NCBI GenBank assembly: GCA_946406115.1
Contig: OX291542.1
Span: forward strand, 1,326,959-1,390,958
Direction of reading: 5' to 3'
Length of the DNA stretch: 64,000 bases
Source of the DNA: Apoda limacodes
Taxonomy: Eukaryota > Arthropoda > Insecta > Lepidoptera > Limacodidae
A program made the position numbers and the translations under genes. Positions 40,401 through 52,400 of the stretch are shown in pieces (within the stretch, counting starts at the first letter, position 1; every line of letters starts with the position of its first letter). Below the pieces are notes generated by a model. It was not told the origin of the DNA, made no database searches, and saw nothing but the letters and a program-made list of their open reading frames with translations.

Positions 40401-43400
40401 TATTCACAGTTACCTAATAAATGCTGATTTTTTAAAATAAGTGAAGCAGATCCCTGTCTATATACAAAAGTAACAGACAATTCAAAAATAATTATTGGTC
40501 TTTACGTAGATGATGGATTGATGACATTTTTGGAACAGCTGGAGAAGAGTTTTTCAGTGAAATGAAAATGAAATTTAAAATACATCTAAACCTGCAAATT
40601 ATTGTCTAGGTATGGAAATAAGCAAAACAAAAGATGGTAGTATCGTACTTTCACAGAAAGCCTACAGCCTAAAGAAAGTTCTAGAAACATATGGTATGAC
40701 AAATTGTAAACCAGTAGCATCTCCTGCAATTAAACTTGAAAAAGATGGAGAAGATGATAAAATCACATTCCCATATTGGAATTGTGTTAGTGCTCTCACG
40801 TACCTAATGAAAAATAGACCTGATATTTGTTACTCAGTTTCAATAGCTTCCAGATATCTTGACAATCCTTCTAGAGACAATGTGGTTGCCGTGAAACGCA
40901 TTTTAAGATATCTCAAAGGAATTCAAGAAAAAGGTTTAATTTTTCACAGTAAAGGAGAAAAAGAGCTGTTATGTTATTCCGATGCAGATCATGGAGGAGA
41001 TCCTGAGACAGGACACTCAACTACAAAAAACTTGTATGCTGGTACTGCCATTGCTTGGAAAAGCCAAAAACAAACCTCGGTGGCACTTTCCACAACTGAA
41101 GCCGAAATAGTTGCTGCAAGTGAAACCGCTCAAAAAAATGTATGACTAAAAAGGCTCTTACGAAATTTAATGGACACTACGGATTTAATAATAACGCTAT
41201 GCATCGATAATGAATCTGCAGTCAAGTTAGCCAATAATCCGCTATATGAATATCATAGACGAACTAAGCACATACACATAAGACATCTTTATGTAAGAGA
41301 ATGTGTTATGAATGGAGACCTAATTGTCCAGCAAGTTGCTGCAGAATAATTACCAGCTTGCAGTGTTAACAAAACCTCTTTATGGTCCAAGATTCAATTA
41401 CTTAATCTCAAAGATTGGACTTCAAGTCTAATAAGAAAAGGGGATGTGAAGATATACGACCTTCATTGAAAAACTAAATACTTAGCTTAACTCTATGACA
41501 TTGGTTGTCATAGTTACCAGTCCGGCGTCACTTCATAGAAAAAATAATTCTATGAAGCTATGACACGACTTTTTACCAATAAGAAAGAAAGTATTATCCT
41601 ACTAAATACAGAATCTATTTTTGAAAATATCCTGTTTGACTTAGCAGGTATTTATAATTTGGACACATTATAGTATATATTTGTCGTGTTGCCATCACTT
41701 CCGTCGTTTATGAACTGTCAGTGTTTATTCGTGAAATATTAGTTTTTTATTAGGTTTTAATCTCTTTGGTGTTAATAAATATGAATCGCAAGCCAAGACG
41801 CAAGTGCGAGGTGTGTTATGTGTCGAAGAAAAACAGTGACATATTCATAGCCAGATTTCCGTTAGACGTCGATCGGTATGTAATTATACATTGTTTAGTT
41901 ATTTGATATATATAATTTCAATTTATATCTTTGAAAGCAATAAGTATTTCGTTTAGAAAGTAAAATTTTAAATTTAACAAACAGAATATAATCATATTTA
42001 ACTTATTATTTAGGCCAGCCGCAAATTGCGAGAAATGTCCGATAGAAAAATTTTCGAGCGCGCCACGCACACGCCCCGGGCCGACCCCGCACAATAGGTC
42101 GGCGATTCGGCGTCCAGGAACCTTATTGGGTACAGTCTCGAGCTACTCGGAATCTGAAATTCGTGACTAAAATGTATGGATGACTCCGCAACGGAGCATT
42201 TGATTGAGCCGAACTTTGGGGTTTTTCCCGTTCGTCTAACTATTTTGTCCAACTGGTTGTGCGAACAAGGATTTTTTTCCCCGTGGACCAAATAAATAGC
42301 TGAACATAAGAAAACTGAAATTTACAGGGCCCTTCGTACAACTGCATGCCCAGTTGGACCACTATCCCAAAATGATAATATTAAAGCTTTTAACCAATTT
42401 TAAAAAAGGTAATCCTCAAAAGAGGTTTTCATGAAGCTTCTATAATGAACTAAACACTATTCCTTTTTAACTGACTTAAAAGGATGGAAGTTGTTGTTGT
42501 GAAGAAACGTCAAGTATATAAATACCAAAGCTTTTTAACCAAGTTAAACTGAAGACAGGGTTTTGCACTAAAAATCTTAAATCTTTATTCCAAGTGATAG
42601 TTTTAAAATGGCTACCTATATCTCCTAAACTATTGATCAATCAAGAACTTCGTTTCGGATGACAGTTGTCAAACTAGAAAGTGCTGTAACTCCGTAACTT
42701 GATGATATTTATCACTTCAGTAAAGAAACTACTAAACTACGATCAATAGTTACGGAGATAAAGCACTTTCTAGTTTGACAGCTGTCATCCAAAACCAAGA
42801 TCTTGATTATAACTATCACTTCTGTAATGAAACTACTAGTCTACGGTCAATAGTTACGGAGATATAGCACTTTCTAGTTTGACAGCTGTTATCCGAAACC
42901 AAGATCTTGATGAGATCTATCATTTCTGTAAAGAAACTACTAGTCTACGATCAATAGTTACGGAGATACAGCTGTCATCCAAAACCAAGATCTTGATGAT
43001 ACCTATCACTGTTGTATTGAAACTACTAGTCTACGGTCAATAGTTACGGAGATATAGCACTTTCTAGTTTGACAGCTGTTATCCGAAACGAAGATCTTGA
43101 TGATATCTATCACTTCTGTAATGATACTACTAGTCTATGCATTAATTTGGTTTTGTCTATATAAAGGTTTTTAATATTTCTAGCAAGTCTCTTGCTTTGT
43201 GAGTATAATGTAAGAAATCTTTATTTTTATTATAAAACATAATCCTAAATAAACGCTAGTGCCCCACGATTAGGGAAATATCGATATCGATAGTTTTGCT
43301 ATATACAGGAAAGCAACCACTATTATTTATAATGTTGGTCAAATTGATTTTGCTGTCATGTTGGTATATTGTAGATGCATAACAGAGCACTGACCTCTAC

Positions 43401-46400
43401 TACTACGCACTGGACTGGCTGCTGTCAAACACTTTTTGTACTACTTGAATAACGCTGTAGGCAGATACGGAAGTCCATAGAACTAAAATTAGTGATGTCC
43501 GCAAGTCGACATTATATCTGTGATATATCGATATATTATGTTTTAGAAATAGACAGTTTCTTAACCCAACAACAACAAAAAAACTCTTTGGCGGTTTTCG
43601 TAACATTCAATAGTGTTGCCACCTACCACTAGCTCTATCTTTGTTAACGAGAATTCTCGTTGATACCTTTCGATTTGGTCCAACCTGGAACATATTTTTT
43701 TTGTTTCGAACTCCTATATGAAGTGAAAGAAGTATTGTGATCATGCGGAAAAATCGGGTTTTTTATAAATATCTATCAATTAAAACCTGGCAATTTAGAA
43801 TATTGTAACTTCAATGTATTGTTTCTATACGTACCGCCAGTCGATTGGAATGGGTCTGATCGCAGCACGCTGATGATCATCATAGAAAAATGGTCCCAGT
43901 ATGACCATGTCAGCCTCCTACCTAGAGAAATGGTTCGAACTGCTTTATGATATAAAGAAGCGTAGTTCTAAATTCGTATAAACGTTAAAAGATTCAATAA
44001 TTTCAGCAGTAGACTTGTGTCAAATTAAAACTAGCATATCTCATATAGAGACAGTTTATTCAGAATTTAGAGGGACAGTTCTTTGTCGCCGAAGAGCATT
44101 GCTGAGTTTGGTAAGCCGACCGTGCACCTCCAGGACCACTCTAGAGACAGTCAGATGTTCACTTCCAGCGTGTAGCTCTAGATCGCCATCGCCGATTAAC
44201 CCCTTTAATGACCACGAGAAGGGCCATTCTACGGATGACAAGGTATGTAAATCCAATATAATACAGCAGAATCCTGTAACAAAAGATTTCGAAACTCATA
44301 GTTGTGCCTTGAATCCAGTGATGGATAAGTGATATCAAGCTTTATGCTATAAAACCACCTCATAAGTGGCTTGAATTCCACGATACGTTTGTCTCGGTAG
44401 TTCATGTAACCCGCGTATAAGAAAAACTATATTGAAATCTGTTTATCGATACCTTTTGAAGCTACGATGCCACAGGCAGATACAAAGCAAGATAGACGGA
44501 CAAAGGCTTCAAATGTATCAACATCCTGCTTTCTAAGTCGAAGGTATGCCAGTATCGAAAGAGAAGACTGACTGCGTTTTACAACATTCTAAATATTATA
44601 ATTTCCATGTTTAAATTGGCCAGCTTTCTAAATATCGATATTAAAATTATGACCTCTTTGAATCACTAGAAAATTCTGAACAACACATATAAATATCAAT
44701 TTTGTCGAAATTCAATATTGTACTGCTAATATAGTATTGCAATAACAATTTCTGATTAAATCAGATGGTTTACATATAAATTTTACATCAATTTTGAATA
44801 AAAACAACACTAAATGCACTTACCTGTGAAACGACGTGTTACTCCCTTTTTTGTAGCGACGTTTGCAAAAGACACATCTATATACATAAAGGCTTTGTCC
44901 TGAATGACTGATGGATCAACGCACAGCCTAAACCGCTTATCGTAGAGACCTGAAACTTGGAGGGTGTGTTCTTCGTATGACGTAGGCATCCGATAAAAAA
45001 GGATCTTTCGGAATTCTACCCCTAAGAGGGTGGAAAAGGGGGGCAAAGTTTGTATGGGACAACGTGATTTCTTGGTCCAATCTACTTCAAATTTTGCATA
45101 AACCTTTTTTAACAGAATTGATGGAAGACGTGTTTCGTATTTAATTGAAATTCATCCCATAACGGGGTTAAAAAGGGGTAGAAAGTTATTCGGCGGTTAC
45201 TTGCTTCGATGTTGATATCAATACTCCTTAGTGCTTTTGATTTAAATTACATTTTATTTTGACACATGTTTGAAAACTTTATTCAAAAAAGGTTGAAATT
45301 ACTTAAAAACATAAACAACTTCAATACTCTTTAAAATTAGAATGTCCCGAATGTCACCGTACTATATTAGTACCTACCTCATTTAAGGGGTTTCTAAGCT
45401 CAAAGAGGTTATGCGTTTTTTAGGTGTTTGATTTTTTGTGTACAATAATACTTAAAGTTTTCTCTGTCTACCTATGGTATATACATATAAAATGCTTTGT
45501 CCTGAATGACTGACGGATCAACGCACAGCCTAAACCGCTAGTAATCGTAGAGACCTGAAACTTGGAGGGTGTGTTCTTTGTATGACGTAGGCATCCGATA
45601 AGATAAAGTTTTACGGATTCACGCAATATGGGTAAACTGATTGTAATGAAATTTTGGTAAGTTGTCATACACACTCCGGGGAATGTTTCTGAGAAAAAAA
45701 AAGGGTCAAGTGCGAGTTAGACAGGGTCAAGTGCGAATCGGACTCGCGTAATAAGGGCAAACCGATTGTAATAAAATTTTGGTAAGTTTTTATGCACACG
45801 CCGGGGAATGTTTCTGAGAAAGGAAAAATGGTCAAGTGCGAGTCGGACTCGCGGAATAAGGGTAAACCGATTTTAATGAAATTTTCGTAAGTTGTTATGC
45901 ACACGCCGGGGAAGGTTTCTGAATCAGTATAACCCTATTAGGTTGTTTTAAAAAAACAACAACGTTCGCCGGTTCAGCTATATTAATTTAAAAGAAGAAA
46001 TTGACTGGCTGACTGACTAATCGATCAATGAACAGCTAAAACCACTGTGTCTAGAAGCATGACATTTTGCACAAACGTTCCTTAAATGACGTAAGTGTGC
46101 ACTAAGAAGGGATTTTTGGAAATTAATCCCCTAAGGGGGTAAAATATGGGTTGGCAGTTTGCATGGAAATGGCGAAAACTTGGCTTAAACGTTTAAAAGC
46201 AAGATTCACGTGATTCACCGTTTTTGCAAAATTATTCTCTAGACGGCAAAATAGAGGATGAAAATGTGTATGAGAATTCCGATGTTATTGTATGTAAAAC
46301 AGTAGTCAAAAGCTGTTTTTTTTAAAAAAAGTTTACGCAGATGAAATTGCGGGAATAAGCTAGTTTCCTCATATTTGTAACCTCGATATTACACAAATAA

Positions 46401-49400
46401 ATTCAAAAAACTCACTAAAACACCGACAAATTAAGTTGAATTCAGCAAAGTTTTTTGATTATTTCAATCTTCCAAGGCAGCCATAAACAATATACGTCAA
46501 AATTAATTCCCTGAGACTTCCGCAGTGGCGTTTCAAATTAACACACAAAACTAGCTGTCATTTGTATAGAAAAGCCAGTCCAGTGGGTAGTAGTAGAGGT
46601 CAGTGATAACAGAGTCTAGAGCGTGCCAGTGTGACTATAAGGAAGTGCCAACTCTTCTTACGTAGTATTATATTCTCTTTAATAGTTACATGTTCTGTTA
46701 TTTTTAAATATATGTAAGTTAAATATGTAAATATAATAAAAATACAAATATATACTCGAAGTGCTTTAATAAATTAATAAATCGTTTTATCTGTATTGCA
46801 TATCCACATATAATTAAAATTTAACAGAACTGAGTATGAATTTGAGACAAACCATGTTCGGTGACGAGGTGTGGAAAAGAGAAGACTTTGAGAAGAACGA
46901 AGCGGACGATCGTGTAGAGAACTAATGTACTAGAATCTAGACTTTAAATAGCTTCGACTTAGGGTCGTTTAGAATAGAATACAGTGTGAAAAATGTGACA
47001 TGATTTGTATGACTGGGTCGGAACGTGTTTTGGGTCCGCTTGGTAGGTATAAGAGCCACCAAATAGCCATGACTGGCTATCAATACCGATAAGTCATGAC
47101 CAGCCACCAGCTTATCATCATCTCGAAGGTTTGCCTCATTTTTCATAAAGACTTAGGCAACTAATTCCAATTCACGTGACTCTGTATGTAAATGTAATTT
47201 TTTAGCAGACACCGTTTATAGTACTGCAATACTACCAATGACAAAGGCAAGGTTAAGACAGCTACTCTTTACGCCGCTAATGACAACCAATAGGCTAGGC
47301 ATACTTGAAATAGCGCTTTCACAGAATGTAAGCCTAAGTTTCTGTAGAAATGCTAGACGGATTTTGCTTGACAGGAAGATAGTTATTATGTCCCTCTGAT
47401 TCCCATCCGAAAAAGGCCCTGTAAAAATTCTGTGGTGACACAGACAAATTTAAGAAAGCCCTTAAAAGCATATCAGCTTACAGCAACTAGATTGCATCCT
47501 CGCTCTTATTAGATCTTACGACAAATTGAAGTAGCCATCGAATAGTTTACCTACCAGTCACTAAGCTAAGCTACTATCAGCGTGTGCTCTAAGCAACCAC
47601 CAGTGGTGAGCGATCACCGGTGCCCGAGGACATTGAGTTACTAATAACAAAGCGTAACGCCGCGCGCCGACAACGTAACATTATATCTTGTACAAAAGTG
47701 TCAAGGAGGCTACAGGTGATTTTTTTCAAAACAGTTACGAAAACCTGATTAAAGGGATCTAGCCCGGCCTCCAGGCTAACTAGAGCTATGAAGATATTCA
47801 AGTTATTACCCTGAGCACCATGCTTTCCTTCAAACATCTAAAATAAATTAATCCCTGGGATTGATGACGACTAAGAGGCAGACTGCTTATAAAAATCTTA
47901 AGAGTCGTAATGCTTGCTTAGCACTAAACCAACAGACGACAATCATCTCCGAGAGGTAGACAGTGAGGTCAAAAGGAGATGCGCCTCCCGACTGACCTCG
48001 GCATGGTCGAAAAACTATTTTTAGGCGCCCTCGGCACGTACTAACGGCCCCAGACGACGATCTCGCTATCCGGATAATAAGGCCTCCCGCTTCACACGAC
48101 GCGAACGCACGGACCTACCTCGTATACGAGGTATCAAAGACTGCCGGGGCGCTTCTCGCTCCCACTCAATCGCAATCGCAACCTCAACCACGTAACGGGG
48201 AACTCCTCTCCTGGCTCCGACTCACCTTCGGGTTCGAGGCTCACGCTGGTCGAAGGCACGACCCCAAGAGCGACAACCCAAGCCGAGGCTCCCCCGCGGG
48301 GAGCCCTTGAGCGTTGGGCGCTATAGTGGCTGAGACTCCTTCAGAGCGCGCCCCAAAAGCCCGGTGGAGTAGTAATGGCTGCAACAGCCAACTGCATAAT
48401 CAGTTCAGAAAAAAAATCCTCCTGTAACAGACGAAGTCCTGCAGGCTATCAAAATTAAGGTTACCCATGATCGTTATAATTATAAGCGTTTTCACCGAGG
48501 TGATGTGAAACTACATTTTTTCGTGGCGTGGTTAGGGTAAAAACGTCCTTATACCAAAACCTTCGTCATAAAGATTAAATTAGTTTACCAAACGCTTTGG
48601 GTAAACTTTACTAACGTTTAGCAATTTACTACTACGGAGCACATCTATACCTACAGGAAGGCCAATTTTCGACGTAGCAAAAGCATTCAATAAAGACTGA
48701 CACAACGCTTTTTAAGCTGTTAGATTTATAAGCTATTCCACTACACACTGAGATCGCTCTAACCTGGTTGAGAGTGCGAGTTACTGAAGGGTGATTTATT
48801 CTATGACCATATCAATATTAGAGGTCTAAGAGCAGGAATGATATCTAGTTGTGGTAAGCTGATTCTTTTAAGAGCTTTTGAATTTATCACAGACTTTGTC
48901 GCAGTGGCTTCGTAGGCCTGGGGCCCAAGACATAATAACAACAAAAAAAAAGATTGTTAGAGCAAAGTTCATCCAGCTCTTTTAGGGAGCGTAAAGTTAC
49001 GCTTATGTTCTATATAAACGCTATGTTGAGCAATTCTTTTATGTATGTATACATATAGATATATAATCTGGTTAGTTGGTTTTATTTTTAGAAAACGTCC
49101 TTTTATCCGTGTTTTCAGGCAATGATAAACTAAAAATATGACTGGTCCTGACATCAGTTGGCGAGTAGTAATACCATTATTTTTACCGACACAGCAACAC
49201 CAAAGCTACTCGTCAATAGATGGCATTGTTAAGCAACACTAAAGCTACTTAACAATAGATGGCGCTGTTAAAAAAATGACCAAAGCTCGGTCCCCAGGTA
49301 TTGGTTATCATTAACGGCGTAATTTGTAACAGTCATGACATTAAAATGTTAAAGTTTCTTTATCAGTCTGTCAGTGTGAAGTGGTCTAAGTCTTTATCGA

Positions 49401-52400
49401 AATTAGACGCGGTGATGATCGGCAGTAGGCTGGTCGGTCTGATCTATTGGCTATTCTTGCCTACGAAGCGGACGCGAAAGACGTTCCGCCCTGCTATACA
49501 CATCATGTCCCATAATGCATCCAATCCTTAATTTTTCTCCCCTTCTCTTTCTCTCTCTCTCTTTCTCACCATCCCTGTCAGCCTTTTTTTTGCTTAGTGG
49601 TGTCACGAAATGAGTTTTTGGACCTATATTTGAACGATTTTCTCGCTCCAAAGCAGAAAAAAAACTGTATATATCAACAGCAAATATAAAAAAATAATAA
49701 TTTAAAAGTCGGATTACATCTAAGGATTGAAGATACAAAAATTGTATATCTTAGTTTTTTTATAGGAAATTTAATAAGTTACAGTTTTCGTAAAAACGAT
49801 TTACTTACCGTAGATCTATTACTATATTATATTACCGTAGAATAGAGATACAAGCAGAAAACTAAAAAGGGTACCTTCTTTCTAAGATGGCCGCGCGAGC
49901 GCAACAGGTATCGATGGGGACTTTTAGTATATTTAACCAAAAGTTGTAATGATCATGTACACAAAAAAAATTGAAACTCTACTAATCAATGTTTTTTGAT
50001 TTTCTAATTTGATTGGACTAAAAAGGGCACAGACAAACTTAAATATAGTCCCGATAGCACCCTTAAAATCATTTTGATTATCATCATAGGTTTGAACGAT
50101 GATAAGATAACAATAATGTTAAGCTTGAAATGAAAGTTGGGAGGTCTACAAAGTTATATAATACTTACGATATAAGCAAGTAAAATTAAAAAGTTTTCTG
50201 TTATAGGTTTTGTCAACTAGAAAATGATCGGCATCCTTCAAACTCGAATATCACTTATACTAATGGAACCAGTATACGTAATGAGCAACCAATAAAGGAA
50301 AGCAGTTTCAAAAAGCTGTCTCTTGTCACCATTTTTGCAAAAGACATACGTTTCTCTATAATATGAGAAATACTTATTTCTATTACTATAAATAACAAAA
50401 TGTATAACCTATGTTTCTTTACAATAAAAAATATTTTTTAAACTGTTGTTTAATTTTATAATGTCAGCAGCCTAAAATCAAACATACAATCAAGCCTAAT
50501 ATAAAAATATGTAAGCTACAAGCTGCCCAAAATCCTCGCTCACACTTTGCTTCTATTTAAACAATAACAAAAAAAATCATCTATTGCTAACGAAAAAAAA
50601 AATTATAATAACCCAGCGACGCCTTTATGAGCAACTCGCTAGATTCGGTACTCGCCAGATTCTCAACTCACCAGAAGTACAATGAATTACAAAATAGCAG
50701 TAAATTAGAATTTTAATGCTTTTTAACTAACTTCAACTAAGTAGGTTCTTAAAAGTAGGTTTGTACTGTACCTACATAAAAATCAAGTGCGAGTTTAATT
50801 AACGCACTTTTATGTAAATATGTACTGTTTTTAATTATTTTTTATTATTTCGAATAACATCTGCCAAACTATAAATCGCTATATCTCCGTAACTATTAAT
50901 CTATCAATCAATCAATCAATCATATCATTTATTCAATTTAGGCTACAATAATTGAGCACTTATGAATGTCACTACGCCATCGGTTCGTAAGTCTATAGGG
51001 CGGGAGACCTTGTACTGAGAAGAACCGGAAAGAAACTCAGCAAGGGCATTTCTTTTCTTCCTTTCTCTTACAGAGTCCAATTAAAATATGTCAAATACAT
51101 ACAAGCTGTCATGCAAAATACAGATATTGACGAGATCTATCACTTCTGTAAGGCCACTACTAGTCTACGATCAATAGTTACGGAGATATAGAGATTTATA
51201 GTTGGACAGCTGTCATCCGAAACGAAGATCTCAAATAGATCTATAACTTCTGTAAGGAAACTACTAGTCTACGATCAAAAGTTACAAACATATAGTAATT
51301 CATAGTTTGACAGCTGTCATCAGAAATAAAGATCGCAATGAGATCTATAACTTCTTTTAGAAAACTCTTACATTGATGACGACGAGTCATAGGATTATTA
51401 GGAAATATTAGTTTTAACAGAATCATAAAGTAATCTATTATCGTAGTATTCATCTCCGCAATAAAAGCAGATTTTTTGTTTTGTCTGGTTTGAATATAAA
51501 ATGCTCCAGATAGTTTTGATCTCGCGTAGGCAAAAAGTAGACTATGTGTTGCTAACATATTATTGTATTGTTAACACTTTAGTTTTGTTCATAAGGTTAA
51601 GAAATAATATTTATTTTTATGTCTACTAATACTATATTTTTGTAGGTCTTAATTATTTCTAAATAATTATTTGAAGAATTAATGAAATTTTCTGCAATTT
51701 TTGTTTGATGGAGACCTATAGATTGCTAAAAAACATTAAACATTAAAAACATTCGTATATTGTTAACTGCAGATAAGATGCATCCACTAAATAAATTTCT
51801 CATACTTTAGCTTTGAATGTATTTTAAATTATAAAACTACCCCATCATTTTTTTATTTGTGGGATAGGTTTATTTAAAGTGAGCCGACACTTAGTTTAAG
51901 CCAAAATATCGACGCTAAAATTGAGTAGTGCCAGGATTACTTGCATATCATCTATATTCTGACTATTTATGACTTAAACTTCTGATATTTTGAGATAACT
52001 ACAATGGTTAGATTCTTGCTACAAATACAAACATGTTTTTTAAGGTCTACAATAGAACATTAAATAGAATGTGCGATTTCTGAATCATCTATATTCTGCA
52101 GAGTAATAAGATTCCTATTCATAAGGTTTACAAAAAAACACAGGTTAATTTTATACTTGTTGACTAGGTCATATAAAGGCGGCATATTATTATTATTAAA
52201 CTTGGAGTTACAGAATAGTAAACGTATGTTTAAATAGCAACAACTAGTCTATAATCAATAGTTACGGAGATATAGTAGTTTCTAATTTGACAGCTGTCAT
52301 CTGAAATAAAGGTCTTGATTAGATCTATCATATTTCGTATATAATGAGACAGCTGTCATTAGAAATCAGGATCTCGATGAGAATGATGAATGATGGAACC

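Larger units (their letters stand above)
43388..46605. mobile_element. TIR element nested in the P-like element
   Basis: Inverted termini: CACTGACCTCTACTACTACG at 43388 and CGTAGTAGTAGAGGTCAGTG-type sequence ending at 46605 (one mismatch), continuing about 33 bp. Flanked by 9-bp ATAACAGAG on both sides (43379-43387, 46606-46614). The corresponding place in P-like copy 2 (about 13352-13360, inverted) carries the target once. Nine-base duplications are typical of Mutator-like elements; the terminal sequence alone does not settle the family. Inside are exon-like segments (43840-44246) and tandem non-coding repeats. Confidence 0.75.
41518..46681 (+). mobile_element. P-like THAP transposon relic, copy 1, inserted in the copia LTR
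   Basis: 8-bp target duplication ATAGTTAC (41510-41517 and 46682-46689). It begins CAGTCCGGCGTCACTTCATA and ends TATTATATTCTCTTTA, the same termini as copy 2. Excluding the element at 43388-46605 it is about 1.9 kb. It encodes only the first half of a THAP finger, and segment X sits where the second half should be. No inverted terminal repeats are evident, unusual for the P superfamily, so assignment is by THAP and duplication size. Confidence 0.75.
36598..46826 (+). mobile_element. Copia (Ty1-type) retroelement with nested insertions
   Basis: 5-bp target duplication GAACT at 36593-36597 and 46827-46831. LTRs at 36598-36813 and, split in two, at 41445-41517 plus 46690-46826. Domains run gag, protease, integrase, RT, RNase H in copia order. 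Without the nested LINE piece (39597-40321) and the P-like element (41518-46681) its length is about 4.3 kb, near normal for the group. Many stops and frameshifts, so inactive. It landed in an older LINE relic within intron 1 of the host synthase gene. Confidence 0.9.

Noticed and set aside
42686..43137. CRISPR-like array
   Set aside because: Repeat unit is about 117 bp without distinct spacers, in a eukaryotic transposon; an ordinary minisatellite.
51241..51558. 105-codon minus-strand frame inside the Mutator-like element
   Set aside because: Overlaps minisatellite units and shows no transposase motif.
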